NCBI RefSeq assembly: GCF_023101145.1
Contig: NZ_CP073714.1
Span: 6,262,001-6,326,000, forward strand
Direction: 5' to 3'
Length of the DNA: 64,000 nt
Origin: Paenibacillus pabuli
GTDB lineage: Bacteria > Bacillota > Bacilli > Paenibacillales > Paenibacillaceae
This document shows positions 44,877-53,642 of this stretch, one piece after another. The translations under genes and the position numbers were made by a program. The notes under the pieces were generated by a model. It was not told the origin of the DNA. It made no database searches and saw only the letters and a program-made list of their open reading frames with translations. Every line of letters starts with the position of its first letter. Position 1 is the first letter of the stretch.

Positions 44877-47633
44877 ATGACACGCAAACACAAACCCAAA
44901 GGCCTTATCCCCAAAGTAACCGCAATGGTTCTCACGTCTGCTCTACTGGGACAAGTCATTGCCTCATCTGTTTATGCAGGAGACACGCTCCCTTACACAG
45001 GTGACAGTGCAAAAGGCGTAAACCAGCCGTATCAGCATGGCTACACCGCTGCCCAGATTCTGAATTGGACACCCGAAAGTGATATCCATGGTGATCTGCT
45101 TCGTGCTCGTGTACCTTTGCAGCCACGTAATGATGCCTTTGCAGCCACGCAAGCTTATCCTGAACTCAGCCCGGACACTCAGTTGTTTACAATGAGTGGG
45201 GATTATGGCAACGCGTTCTTTGATAGCACCCCTTACACGAATGAATTCAGCGAGTACCTCTTTAATTATTGGCAGTATACTGACTATTATAGCTATTGGC
45301 ATGGTATGGCTTCTGCTGGCGTACCCGAGGAATTGTATGACCCCAATAAGGAATGGACGGAAAAGTACTTTGAGTTTGGCATTTTGAATATTCCGAATCC
45401 GGCCTACACCAATGCAGCACACAAAAACGGTGTCCGGTCCATCGCCAACATCTTCTTCTCCGACAACGATCGCGGACCACAAACCTACAAGCAGATGCTT
45501 GTTCAGGATGAAAACGGAAATTTCCCAGTCGCTGCAAAGCTGGTTGAGATGGCTAAATATTATAACTACGACGGATATTTCTTTAATCAGGAGGAAGTCG
45601 CCAAAGGTGTTGCCCCTGAAGACATCGCTTCCTACAAGAAATTCATGAAGTATTTAAGAGACGAAGGACTATATGTTCAATGGTATGATTCGACCATCAA
45701 TACAACAGGCAAAATTCAATACCAGAACCAGTTTAACGGACTCAACAGTCCTTTTGTGCAAGATTCTGCATTAGGCAGAGTCTCGGATTCGATCTTCCTG
45801 AATTATGTGTGGAACCATGATATGCTGCGCGACTCCCGTGACCATGCCATTGGTTTGGGACTTGATCCGCTGGAAACGGTATTTGCCGGTGTCGAAGGTG
45901 GGAATGACCAGTTTGGTCGCTGGAAGCAACGCTACGATCTGCGCAACAATCTGGACGAAAATGGTCAGCCGATGAACAGTATTGCAACACTCGGTGCCGA
46001 CTTTACCCACAATGCACTGGATGAAGAAATGGGCGATGGCAGCACCAATCATAGAGCCGAAGATGAGTACCAATGGATGACCTTTGTGCGCGACCGTGCC
46101 TGGTGGTCAGGTCCGAATCAGGACCCAAGCAACGCACGCCGAACAACCTCCGTCGATCTGTCTGACGTGTACGCTTCCGGTGCAAAGTGGGACGGCATTG
46201 CCGCTTACCTCACCGAACGCTCCGTCATTCATGGCTCCAATTTTGTAACCAATTTCAATACTGGCCACGGCTTGAAATATTATGAGAACGGAACCATCTC
46301 CAATGAAAGCGAATGGGCCAATATCAATATTCAGGATATCCCGGTCACTTGGCAGTGGTGGATGGATAGTCAGGGTGACAAGCTCACTGTTGATTTTGAC
46401 TATGGTCCAACCTATGAAAAAGGGGATCGCTACACATATGATTCCGTTGGTGCGTTCACTGGCGGCAGTTCCCTGGTCGTGAACGGACGTCTGAATACGA
46501 ACAATTTCCTGCACCTGTACAAGACGGATCTGTCGATCAACGCTCAATCCAAACTGGAACTCACCTATAACAAACCGTCTGTCAACGACGCTTCCTCCAT
46601 GTATGTCGGACTGATCTTCGAGGATGAACCAACCAAAGTGGTCAAAGTCAAAGTGCCAGATTCAGGTCAGCACACGTCAGGCTGGAAGACTACTTCACTG
46701 GATCTGAGTGGGTACCAAGGGAAGACCGTTGCAGCTTTTGGTATATCCTTCGATCCTAATGGCAGTACGATTGAAAATTATCAGATGAACATTGGTGAAA
46801 TTCGCATCTCCGACGGTTCTGCCGCCAAACCGGATGCTCCAACCGGATTCCATATTGCCAAGGCACTGACCAACACTGATGAGTTGGTTGTCGAATGGGA
46901 TATCGAAGACTATTCAAAGGTCAAACAATACAATCTGTATGAGAATGGTGTCTATGTCGGTGGTGTGTACGACTCCACATTTTATATTAAATCGCTCCAA
47001 CAACCTACGGGTGAACTGTCCATTCGGGCTGTAGGCGCAGACGGGACCGAGAGTGAAGCAACCGTCCTGCCCTATGATCTGAATGCAGCTGTTTCGGATA
47101 TTGATGTGAAATTCAAACACAATGGCGATGCTATTGTCAGTTGGAAAAACCCGAAGAAAAACAAAGGTAAGGATCCCATCCAGCTTACACTCCAAACAGA
47201 GTATACAAAGGAACCTTTCACCAAGACACTTCAGGTCAAAAAAGGAAAACAATCTGCCGTTCTGACAGGCCTTCCGACCAATGGTGAACATTACGTCCTG
47301 AATATTGCCATCGGCAAACAGAATTCAGTCACAACGACCGGACAACTGGCAGATACTCAGATTACACCATATGCCAAGGATAAGGTTACGGTAAAAGATG
47401 GTAAGTACACCCTTGCATTGCCTGACTTGGAGGATTGGTACAAGATTTATATCTATGAGAATGAGGTCCCACGGGAGTTTGGGGTGACTTACGTTTCGCA
47501 AAAATTCCCTTATATCATTCGGGGCAGAACGAAGCTGAGCGAACTGACTTTCACCCCTGTGTCCAGCAGCAGCTCCCTGAAGCTCGTTATCGAAGATTAT
47601 GCTGGCAATAAAGCAACGACGATTCTGCGATAA
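44877..47633 (+). CDS. secreted endo-beta-N-acetylglucosaminidase, GH85
   Basis: A 918-residue secreted enzyme. A Sec signal peptide ends at VYA (residue 34). The GH85 barrel follows (about 50-480), with the catalytic pair in GYFFNQEEV: Asn237 and acid/base Glu239. Beta-sandwich modules come next, including an FN3-like domain from about 655 (APTGFHIAKALTNTDELVVE). There is no LPXTG or SLH anchor, so it is released or loosely bound. GH85 cleaves the chitobiose core of N-glycans and leaves one GlcNAc on the protein; specificity (high-mannose or complex) cannot be read. The start ATG follows GAAGGAGG. It is divergent to the sensor kinase and shares an operator with the importer. Confidence 0.93.
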   Translation: MTRKHKPKGLIPKVTAMVLTSALLGQVIASSVYAGDTLPYTGDSAKGVNQPYQHGYTAAQILNWTPESDIHGDLLRARVPLQPRNDAFAATQAYPELSPDTQLFTMSGDYGNAFFDSTPYTNEFSEYLFNYWQYTDYYSYWHGMASAGVPEELYDPNKEWTEKYFEFGILNIPNPAYTNAAHKNGVRSIANIFFSDNDRGPQTYKQMLVQDENGNFPVAAKLVEMAKYYNYDGYFFNQEEVAKGVAPEDIASYKKFMKYLRDEGLYVQWYDSTINTTGKIQYQNQFNGLNSPFVQDSALGRVSDSIFLNYVWNHDMLRDSRDHAIGLGLDPLETVFAGVEGGNDQFGRWKQRYDLRNNLDENGQPMNSIATLGADFTHNALDEEMGDGSTNHRAEDEYQWMTFVRDRAWWSGPNQDPSNARRTTSVDLSDVYASGAKWDGIAAYLTERSVIHGSNFVTNFNTGHGLKYYENGTISNESEWANINIQDIPVTWQWWMDSQGDKLTVDFDYGPTYEKGDRYTYDSVGAFTGGSSLVVNGRLNTNNFLHLYKTDLSINAQSKLELTYNKPSVNDASSMYVGLIFEDEPTKVVKVKVPDSGQHTSGWKTTSLDLSGYQGKTVAAFGISFDPNGSTIENYQMNIGEIRISDGSAAKPDAPTGFHIAKALTNTDELVVEWDIEDYSKVKQYNLYENGVYVGGVYDSTFYIKSLQQPTGELSIRAVGADGTESEATVLPYDLNAAVSDIDVKFKHNGDAIVSWKNPKKNKGKDPIQLTLQTEYTKEPFTKTLQVKKGKQSAVLTGLPTNGEHYVLNIAIGKQNSVTTTGQLADTQITPYAKDKVTVKDGKYTLALPDLEDWYKIYIYENEVPREFGVTYVSQKFPYIIRGRTKLSELTFTPVSSSSSLKLVIEDYAGNKATTILR

Positions 47634-47683
47634 AAGTTTCACAAGGTTAACCGACTTCTAGGCCTCGAAAAAACAATAGAAAA

Positions 47684-47727
47684 ATCCAGCCCTTTCGCTT
47701 CCCTACGGGAAGTCGGAAGGGCTGAAT
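47684..47727. terminator. terminator between GH85 and the membrane-protein gene
   Basis: Arms AGCCCTTTCGCTTCCC and GGGAAGTCGGAAGGGCT around TAC, with one mismatch. The T run is best on the reverse strand (TTTTTC), for the convergent gene; it can also end the GH85 transcript. Confidence 0.75.
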
Positions 47728-47753
47728 TCATGTTTGGCACTTTTAATTAAACC

Positions 47754-48410
47754 CTACAATACGCCATTCATTCCACCAAATATCCAACCTAAAACATTAA
47801 AATAGATCATAATAAATGACAATATAAGTGCTATCGACAGGATGGGTAAAACTTGTTTTTTATTTATCGGTATGATCAGCAACAACACAACAATCATGAT
47901 TAGATATATGATCATAAGAACTGGAATTAAATAGTAATGAGTGTGAATGGGTAAGTAAGCGTGACGTAGTTGAAACCCTTCTGACAGTAATAATGTAACG
48001 GGGAGAGCTGCAACAACAATAGATAACAGTCCACTCCCACGTGCATACCACATAATATAAGCACAGATCGGAGACACCACCGCGCATATCCCCCAAAAAA
48101 CCATAGCTCTCTCTGGAGAAAAATGTAGAAGTAATACGGTGTAAACATAATACACAGTCAGCATCGACCCAAAAAAGACGAATATTTTTACTGCCGCCAA
48201 TTTGGGAGAATAGCTAAAAACCGATATAAGCGCTGCAGCAAATACCCATACGCCCAGACGTCCACCAATATCATCAAATATAGGATTGATTCCCGGAGCA
48301 TCGACAAGTTTGGCTGCCACCCCCATGATAACTCCGATCAGCATGGCAAAACCTATCGATACAACTTTTTGTTTGGTGGTCGACTCGCTCTTCACTCTAA
48401 TCTGATTCAT
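47754..48410 (-). CDS. membrane protein, DUF6518-like
   Basis: A 218-residue protein with about six or seven hydrophobic helices and a polar N terminus. The segment GINPIFDDIGGRLGVWVF (about residues 40-57) resembles DUF6518 proteins. Function unknown. The start ATG directly abuts the stop codon of the DinB-like gene (TAAATG), so the two are translationally coupled. Confidence 0.7.
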   Translation of the reverse strand: MNQIRVKSESTTKQKVVSIGFAMLIGVIMGVAAKLVDAPGINPIFDDIGGRLGVWVFAAALISVFSYSPKLAAVKIFVFFGSMLTVYYVYTVLLLHFSPERAMVFWGICAVVSPICAYIMWYARGSGLLSIVVAALPVTLLLSEGFQLRHAYLPIHTHYYLIPVLMIIYLIMIVVLLLIIPINKKQVLPILSIALILSFIMIYFNVLGWIFGGMNGVL

Positions 48411-48929
48411 TTACCCTTGAACTTTCTGCTGTTCCAACAAATAAAATAAATAATCGGTTGGCACACCGCTGTAACCTTGCTGTCTCAACATCGCGGTCAC
48501 ATTGCCCCGGTGATACGTCCCGTGGTTGACAACATGCTGTAGAATGTCGGAAAATCGCGTTTCCATTTTACCGTATTTTGGATGTTCAATCGTCATTTTT
48601 TTGTCCGGGTCAGGCGTATGCCGCAGTAAATCGCGGAAACGTTTGGCAACGCTGCCAAACAGCTCACGCATCTCATTCACGGTTTTGCCCTGTGCTTCCT
48701 CTATCCAGCCCGAGATTTTTGGGAAAATCTCCTCGTTTGGAACTTCCGCGAGCACGAGCATATAGAGCTGTTCAAACAAGTACATGTGTGCACATGTTTG
48801 TGATACGGATGGGAACACACTCCTCACTTCCGCATGGAATACTTCCTTTGGAAGTTGCTCCAGGTGTGCAAACAATCGATTATTTGCCCAAACATGATAG
48901 TCATACAATTGGTATGGTTGTTGAAGCAT
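48411..48929 (-). CDS. DinB/YfiT-like putative metalloenzyme
   Basis: A 172-residue four-helix-bundle protein of the DinB superfamily. Putative metal ligands are His in YDYHVWANNRLF (about residue 12) and the HVVNHGTYHRGNV segment (about 132-144), the usual H-x3-H-x3-H-type arrangement. Members are thiol-dependent transferases or hydrolases, or of unknown function. The start ATG at 48929 follows GGAAAGGTG; the longer frame has no site. It is coupled to the downstream membrane-protein gene and follows the WYL regulator gene by 95 bp. Confidence 0.85.
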   Translation of the reverse strand: MLQQPYQLYDYHVWANNRLFAHLEQLPKEVFHAEVRSVFPSVSQTCAHMYLFEQLYMLVLAEVPNEEIFPKISGWIEEAQGKTVNEMRELFGSVAKRFRDLLRHTPDPDKKMTIEHPKYGKMETRFSDILQHVVNHGTYHRGNVTAMLRQQGYSGVPTDYLFYLLEQQKVQG

Positions 48930-49024
48930 CGATAAATTCACCTTTCCTTTCTTCGCACGGTTTGGCTGCCGCAGCTGTGTCTTTATCATATAACAAGTCC
49001 ACTGACAAATGTTGTCAGCAAACT

Positions 49025-49996
49025 TCAATTCGGATCGTTTTCATAATGTTTGGCGATACCGTATGCCTTTTCCTGAATCCGCAGCTTCAACTCCAGTGGT
49101 TCTCGGATGCGAATGGCTGTGCCAAACGTCAGGAGATATGTCGGTAGGTATTTGTTCATCGTCGGAGCATCGATCAGAAACCGTGCCTCTCGATCGGTTC
49201 GTTCCGTCAAATAGTGGCGCAGATGCCAGTGGTTGCAAACCGCATTAAGCGTGTCAGGCTGTCCCTCGATACGGATAACCATTAACGGTCCATCTGCCTC
49301 CCGTCTCTGGTTGGACTGCTCATAGAAAAACGCGGACGCAGAGAAAGACTCCGGCTTGTCAAACCTCGCTTCGGTTATCTCCAGCTGTTCGATTCGTTCG
49401 ACGCGAAACGTCCGCATCGCCTGCGACCGATGGCAGAACGCGACAACGTACCATTCGTTTCGGTCATACGCTAGCCCATATGGATCGATTTCACGTTTGT
49501 CAGCCTGCTCCGCATTCGCTTTGCGATAGACCATACGGACCGTTCGACCGTCTTTCGTCGCCTGTTCCAAGTCCCGCAGCAACGGAACAACAGAAGGTGC
49601 ACGCGCTGAAGAAACGACGTCCAAGCTGCTCTGCTGGCGAGACAGATCGTGGCGCTGCTCCTCGTGCAGTCCGTTCTCCACCTTCTTCAACGCATACTCC
49701 AGCTCCTGCACATACGGATAACCAGCACCTTGGGCAAATTTAAACGCATCCACAAGTGCCTTCAACTCCACAGAGTTGAAAAACAATGGTGTTTCCTTGA
49801 AATTTTCCAGAATACGAATACCGCCATCATGGCCCGATTCCGCAACAACTGGCACGCCACTGGCGCATAAGGCGTCGATATATCGATACACGGTGCGGAC
49901 GCTAATCTCCAAACTGTCCGCGATCTGAGCGGCGGTGAGCTTTCTTCCGGATCGCAGCATCCAAAGCATGGACAGCATGTTATCCCATTTTGCCAT
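49025..49996 (-). CDS. HTH-WYL (YafY-type) transcriptional regulator
   Basis: A 323-residue regulator. The N-terminal HTH_11 domain (LTAAQIADSLEISVRTVYRYIDAL, residues 20-43) is followed by a WYL domain (GRTVRMVYRKA, DPYGLAYDRNEWYVVAFCHR) near 145-215 and a C-terminal WCX-like extension. WYL domains bind small or nucleic-acid ligands. The start ATG follows GAGGAGGG. Being upstream and in line with the DinB-like gene, it probably regulates that small operon. Confidence 0.9.
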   Translation of the reverse strand: MAKWDNMLSMLWMLRSGRKLTAAQIADSLEISVRTVYRYIDALCASGVPVVAESGHDGGIRILENFKETPLFFNSVELKALVDAFKFAQGAGYPYVQELEYALKKVENGLHEEQRHDLSRQQSSLDVVSSARAPSVVPLLRDLEQATKDGRTVRMVYRKANAEQADKREIDPYGLAYDRNEWYVVAFCHRSQAMRTFRVERIEQLEITEARFDKPESFSASAFFYEQSNQRREADGPLMVIRIEGQPDTLNAVCNHWHLRHYLTERTDREARFLIDAPTMNKYLPTYLLTFGTAIRIREPLELKLRIQEKAYGIAKHYENDPN

Positions 49997-50024
49997 CGGG
50001 AGCCCTCCTCTTTTCCTTGAAAGA

Positions 50025-50061
50025 ATAAAAAACGAGTCTCCTTTGATTTAGGTGACTCGTC
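50025..50061 (-). terminator. terminator of dnaB
   Basis: Arms ACGAGTC (50033-50039) and GACTCGT (50055-50061), inner CTCC/GGT pairing, then on the reverse strand TTTTTTATT. It lies 23 bp after the dnaB stop. Confidence 0.8.
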
Positions 50062-50083
50062 TTTTGGGTCATTATTATGAAAG

Positions 50084-51619
50084 TTATGAAGTTCCCTTTT
50101 GTTTGCTTGCCTGCATCTGCTGGGCAAATCTCATCATCTCTTCGAATTCTTCTTCGGATACTGCTTCGCCTTCGGCGCCTATGTCTTGTACAATCGGAAT
50201 TTCGGGTTTGGCTTTGGTTCCTTTGCCGTATGTACGGGAGCGGGTTCCAGCTGCACCAGCAGCCTGTTTGCCTTTGACCTTGGCTTGGTCACGAATATAT
50301 TGTACCGCCTTCTCATAGGAATTCACCTGCTTGAGCAGCATGTTGGAGGCAATGGCCTCAACAAAGTTACGGTTAATTCTTTGCTCACCGCCGGATACAA
50401 GCAATGCCATCAAATAATGAATGAGTACATTGATCACTTCACCAGGCAACTTGTAGCTGAGATCGATCTTCTCAAAAATGTCCACCAGGTTGTCCGGTAC
50501 GGCACCAGGGAAGAACGTCTGAAGCAATCGAGTGTAAGGCTCATTACGCAGCATCATATTATATTGATGAATGTCACACTTGGTCGAAAATTGCGGAGGC
50601 ACTTCGACATAGTATTCCATCTGTACCACATGTTCGACAGGCGGTTCCCCGGAATCCTCTTTCCGCTCAGGCTCCTCCATATGCTGTCTGAGGGCAACAA
50701 CCTTCGCTGCCTGTACCGTCTGCTGTTCATGTCGCTTCTTGGTCTGTCTGAACTGCAGGCTTGCCTTGTGTTGAAGATCATCGAGCACAAGTTGTCCCTG
50801 TGGGTTGAAGATATCATCTTCATCCAGCAAACGACATACATCCTGTACGCTAAGATTGAACTTGTTCACCACATAATTCACAATGCCAAGCTGTTCGTGA
50901 TCGAACCGCAATTGCTCCACATGACGACGATTTACCGACTCACGCGGAAAACGCAAGATAATGTCGGCATAATTCAAGCTGTTCTCTTCGGCTGCACCCG
51001 TTGTTCCACTCCGTTGGGCCGAAGTCGACACTTCCGATAACGCCTGCTCAAGTTCGTAATCAATGACATGGGTGTTCAATTCAAATATATCGTAAAAAGG
51101 AACGGAAATATTCTCTTTATTGGCAGCTGGATAAGGTGCTTCCCCACCCTCAATGGCTGAAAAACCGGAACGCAGTGAGAGTACGGCGAACTTGCCGATT
51201 TTGTCACGAAGCAGCAGTGTCAAATGCTGTGTACGGAAAAATTCTGCCGGTGAGAGCGGCGGTTGGAGCTCGTATTCATAAATGTAATCATCATTTTCCG
51301 GAATATAGAGCCGTGAAGTCTGAAGCAGTCCCACAGCCTCCAGCTTAGAAGCCTGCTCCACCAAATACTTGCGCCCTTTCTCACTTGGCTCAAGCCCAAG
51401 CGTCATGAACAGCCTGCGTTGCTGTTCAAGTGCCGAGTAACCGACCTGTTCACCGGGAAGATGCTGAAAAAGCAGTCGATACAAGCCAACCGCAAAGGCA
51501 CCTACCATGGGCTGATACGCTCCGGTAAGCATACGGTCATCCAGGGCGCTAAGTCCAAACTCCCTGTATACGCAGTAGCGATGATGTTCAGTATAATGGT
51601 GCAAATTGTTCATGCGCAT
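50084..51619 (-). CDS. dnaB: replication initiation and membrane attachment protein DnaB
   Basis: A 511-residue Bacillus-type DnaB, the co-loader of the replicative helicase (not the helicase). The N-terminal DnaB/DnaD DDBH1-like region (YREFGLSALDDRMLTGAYQP, residues 19-38) is followed by a DDBH2 domain with the YxxxIxxxW-like segment (VEAIASNMLLKQVNSYEKAVQYIRDQ, about 425-450) and a charged tail. It recruits DnaI and helicase to DnaD-bound DNA. The start ATG follows AAGGAG. It is followed by a terminator rather than by dnaI, which lies 26 kb away. Confidence 0.92.
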   Translation of the reverse strand: MRMNNLHHYTEHHRYCVYREFGLSALDDRMLTGAYQPMVGAFAVGLYRLLFQHLPGEQVGYSALEQQRRLFMTLGLEPSEKGRKYLVEQASKLEAVGLLQTSRLYIPENDDYIYEYELQPPLSPAEFFRTQHLTLLLRDKIGKFAVLSLRSGFSAIEGGEAPYPAANKENISVPFYDIFELNTHVIDYELEQALSEVSTSAQRSGTTGAAEENSLNYADIILRFPRESVNRRHVEQLRFDHEQLGIVNYVVNKFNLSVQDVCRLLDEDDIFNPQGQLVLDDLQHKASLQFRQTKKRHEQQTVQAAKVVALRQHMEEPERKEDSGEPPVEHVVQMEYYVEVPPQFSTKCDIHQYNMMLRNEPYTRLLQTFFPGAVPDNLVDIFEKIDLSYKLPGEVINVLIHYLMALLVSGGEQRINRNFVEAIASNMLLKQVNSYEKAVQYIRDQAKVKGKQAAGAAGTRSRTYGKGTKAKPEIPIVQDIGAEGEAVSEEEFEEMMRFAQQMQASKQKGTS

Positions 51620-51974
51620 AGCTTGATCTCCTTCTCCCCAAAAGGTTGTTTATCTATTCTATCATAAATGTCCGATCCTCAAATGCTCAAAAACAGGTAA
51701 AAAACGGACCTGTTCTCGCTCCGTTTCGTCCTAGGTCGACAGCATTCACGTTTTCGCAGAGTTGCTAGATTACTATAAAAGCTACGGCCTTAGAAAACAA
51801 GTGAACCGATGGAGAAATGTTATCCAAATATATATGAGACATGTCCGAATAATCATGCACATTTTTTGGATGCATGCCAAAAAGCCTTCCCTTTGCCACT
51901 CGTAAGCGTTTACGACAAAGGCAAGACCTTTAAGGAAAATGCAGTCCAGCGTTGCTACCGATTTGGCTAGCCGA
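51620..51974. other. intergenic region upstream of dnaB
   Basis: 355 bp. Overlapping hairpins AACAGGT/ACCTGTT and AAACGGA/TCCGTTT lie around 51692-51730 without a T run. An 86-codon open frame on the reverse strand has no ribosome site and no coding look. The dnaB promoter should be here. Confidence 0.4.
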
Positions 51975-52268
51975 TTAAAACATTTTGTACCCACCCAGAC
52001 GAAGTTTGCGAATAGCCCAGCCACTGATGACCGCGCCAGCAAGTCCAGCTACGCCTGTCATATAGTCTACAATATGGAAAGATCCCAGATGCGACATCAG
52101 CGATGCCGTATGATCCCATAAAGAGTACACGACGACAGGCAGAATGACAATAATGAACAGATAGGAAGGAAACCAGGTTGTCTTCATCAGCATATTCAGA
52201 ATGAAACCGATACCAAACATCATAACGAAAAATAACACCATCAATACCAGCACAGGTATAAACTGCAT
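51975..52268 (-). CDS. small membrane protein, YuiB-like
   Basis: A 97-residue protein with three hydrophobic segments (FIPVLVLMVLFFVMMFGIGF; YLFIIVILPVVVY; VAGLAGAVISGWAI) and a basic C terminus. Size and topology fit Bacillus YuiB, and, as in Bacillus, NADH dehydrogenase and YumC genes are nearby. Start ATG at 52268, 13 bases after AGAGGTG, is tentative; the frame is open to 52355. Function unknown. Confidence 0.65.
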   Translation of the reverse strand: MQFIPVLVLMVLFFVMMFGIGFILNMLMKTTWFPSYLFIIVILPVVVYSLWDHTASLMSHLGSFHIVDYMTGVAGLAGAVISGWAIRKLRLGGYKMF

Positions 52269-52498
52269 CGGGTGACGTTCACCTCTTCTTTCACTGACTC
52301 GGTTTCTCTTACTACGGATAGTAGATAGTGTACCGCAAAAAATGTGGCGAAGCAACGAACTTTCTGGACAATTTTCCCTATATTCACCTTCTCTTCATTT
52401 GCCCTTCTGCTTCCTGTTGGGATACAATGAAGACGATAAAGCACTCAACCGTCCCTTACCGGGATTTGGAAATATAACCTGCAGGAGGAATCAATTCA

Positions 52499-53245
52499 AT
52501 GAACGAAGCCGCATCAACACTGGAGGGCTGGTACGCCCTGCATGACTTCCGCTCGATTAACTGGGCCGCCTGGAAAGCAGCCGATGATGAGGAACGTGCT
52601 GTAGCTCTGGACGAGCTCCAGGCATTCTGGAAGGAATGGAAAGCCGTAGAGGATTCATCCAAAGGAAGCACAGTCGTTTATACCGTGGTGGGACAGAAGG
52701 CTGACCTTGTCATGATGCACTTGCGTGAAACGCTGGAAGACCTAAAGGCCGTTGAGAACGCGTTTAACAAAACGATGTTTGCCCAATACACCACCAAGTC
52801 ATATTCCTATGTCAGTGTAGTGGAACTGAGCAACTATCTTGGCAAAGAAGGCGAAGACCCGATGCAGAATCCGGAAATCATCGCCCGTCTCAAACCGATC
52901 CTGCCACAACGGCAATATATCTGCTTCTATCCGATGAACAAAAAACGCGAACTGAACGACAACTGGTACATGCTGTCCATGGATGAGCGCCGCACGATGA
53001 TGCGCAGCCACGGCATGATTGGCCGCAGTTACGCAGGAAAAGTGAAACAGATCATTACCGGTTCCGTTGGTTTTGACGACTGGGAATGGGGCGTTACGCT
53101 GTTTGCAGATGATGCACTTCAGTTCAAGAAGCTCGTTTACGAGATGCGCTTTGACGAAGTCAGTGCCCGTTATGGCGAATTCGGTTCGTTCTATGTGGGA
53201 AGTCTGCTGAACGAAGCAACATTGGAAGATATGCTCAAGCTGTAA
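52499..53245 (+). CDS. hemQ: coproheme decarboxylase HemQ (ChdC)
   Basis: A 248-residue protein of the chlorite-dismutase fold. It has the Firmicutes HemQ features: N-terminal EGWYALHDFRSINW, central KSYSYVSVVELSNYL and FYPMNKKRELNDNWYMLSMDERRTMMRSHGMIGRSYAGK, including the catalytic Tyr and the proximal His of SHGMIGR. It decarboxylates coproheme III twice to haem b in the coproporphyrin-dependent pathway of Gram-positives. The start ATG follows GCAGGAGG. A bidirectional terminator follows at once, so it is monocistronic. Confidence 0.95.
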   Translation: MNEAASTLEGWYALHDFRSINWAAWKAADDEERAVALDELQAFWKEWKAVEDSSKGSTVVYTVVGQKADLVMMHLRETLEDLKAVENAFNKTMFAQYTTKSYSYVSVVELSNYLGKEGEDPMQNPEIIARLKPILPQRQYICFYPMNKKRELNDNWYMLSMDERRTMMRSHGMIGRSYAGKVKQIITGSVGFDDWEWGVTLFADDALQFKKLVYEMRFDEVSARYGEFGSFYVGSLLNEATLEDMLKL

Positions 53246-53260
53246 ATCGTATAAATCACA

Positions 53261-53307
53261 AAAAGCACCGCGACACCTCCATTAAGGAGAGGGTCAGCGG
53301 TGCTTTT
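53261..53307. terminator. bidirectional terminator after hemQ
   Basis: Arms AAAAGCACCGC (53261-53271) and GCGGTGCTTTT (53297-53307) are perfect, with an inner CTCC/GGAG pair. It serves hemQ and the convergent gene at 53388. Confidence 0.88.
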
Positions 53308-53387
53308 ACGTTTTCGAATGAATATGAAATGTTCAATGCTAAATGAATGAATCAGGTTCTTTTGGATAACGTGATTGCTGTGATTGC

Positions 53388-53642
53388 TTAATCCTGATCC
53401 TCTTCATCAACCGCTTTCAGAGACTCCAGAAATTCAGCTGTTGCCCGGTCACGGTCACGTCCCTTCTCTTTAAGCCGTTCGATCGCAGGCAAAATGAGAA
53501 TATCGACTTCCTTCTGAACGATATAAGCCAGATCATACTGATCTTGTTCCTCCAGGTAACCGCCAACCTGCATCAGGGCGTTGTAACGATCCAGTTCTTC
53601 ACGTGTGAGTAGGCCTCTGACCTGGACACTGCAATGTCTCAT
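53388..53642 (-). CDS. hypothetical protein coupled to ndh
   Basis: An 84-residue soluble, charged protein (MRHCSVQVRGLLTREELDRY start; C-terminal run of Glu/Asp). Its ATG at 53642 overlaps the ndh stop in an ATGA arrangement, so it is probably translated by reinitiation. It is mostly helical by composition. I do not recognise a family; the upstream frame extension to 53738 is a shadow of ndh. Confidence 0.7.
   Translation of the reverse strand: MRHCSVQVRGLLTREELDRYNALMQVGGYLEEQDQYDLAYIVQKEVDILILPAIERLKEKGRDRDRATAEFLESLKAVDEEDQD

Noticed and set aside
24400..50080. Mobile element machinery at the edges of the glycan locus
   Set aside because: No transposase, integrase, tRNA or direct target duplication was seen; only a short inverted repeat near dnaI.
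51782..52042. 86-codon frame upstream of dnaB
   Set aside because: No ribosome site, overlaps the YuiB-like gene in another frame and has no family-like pattern.
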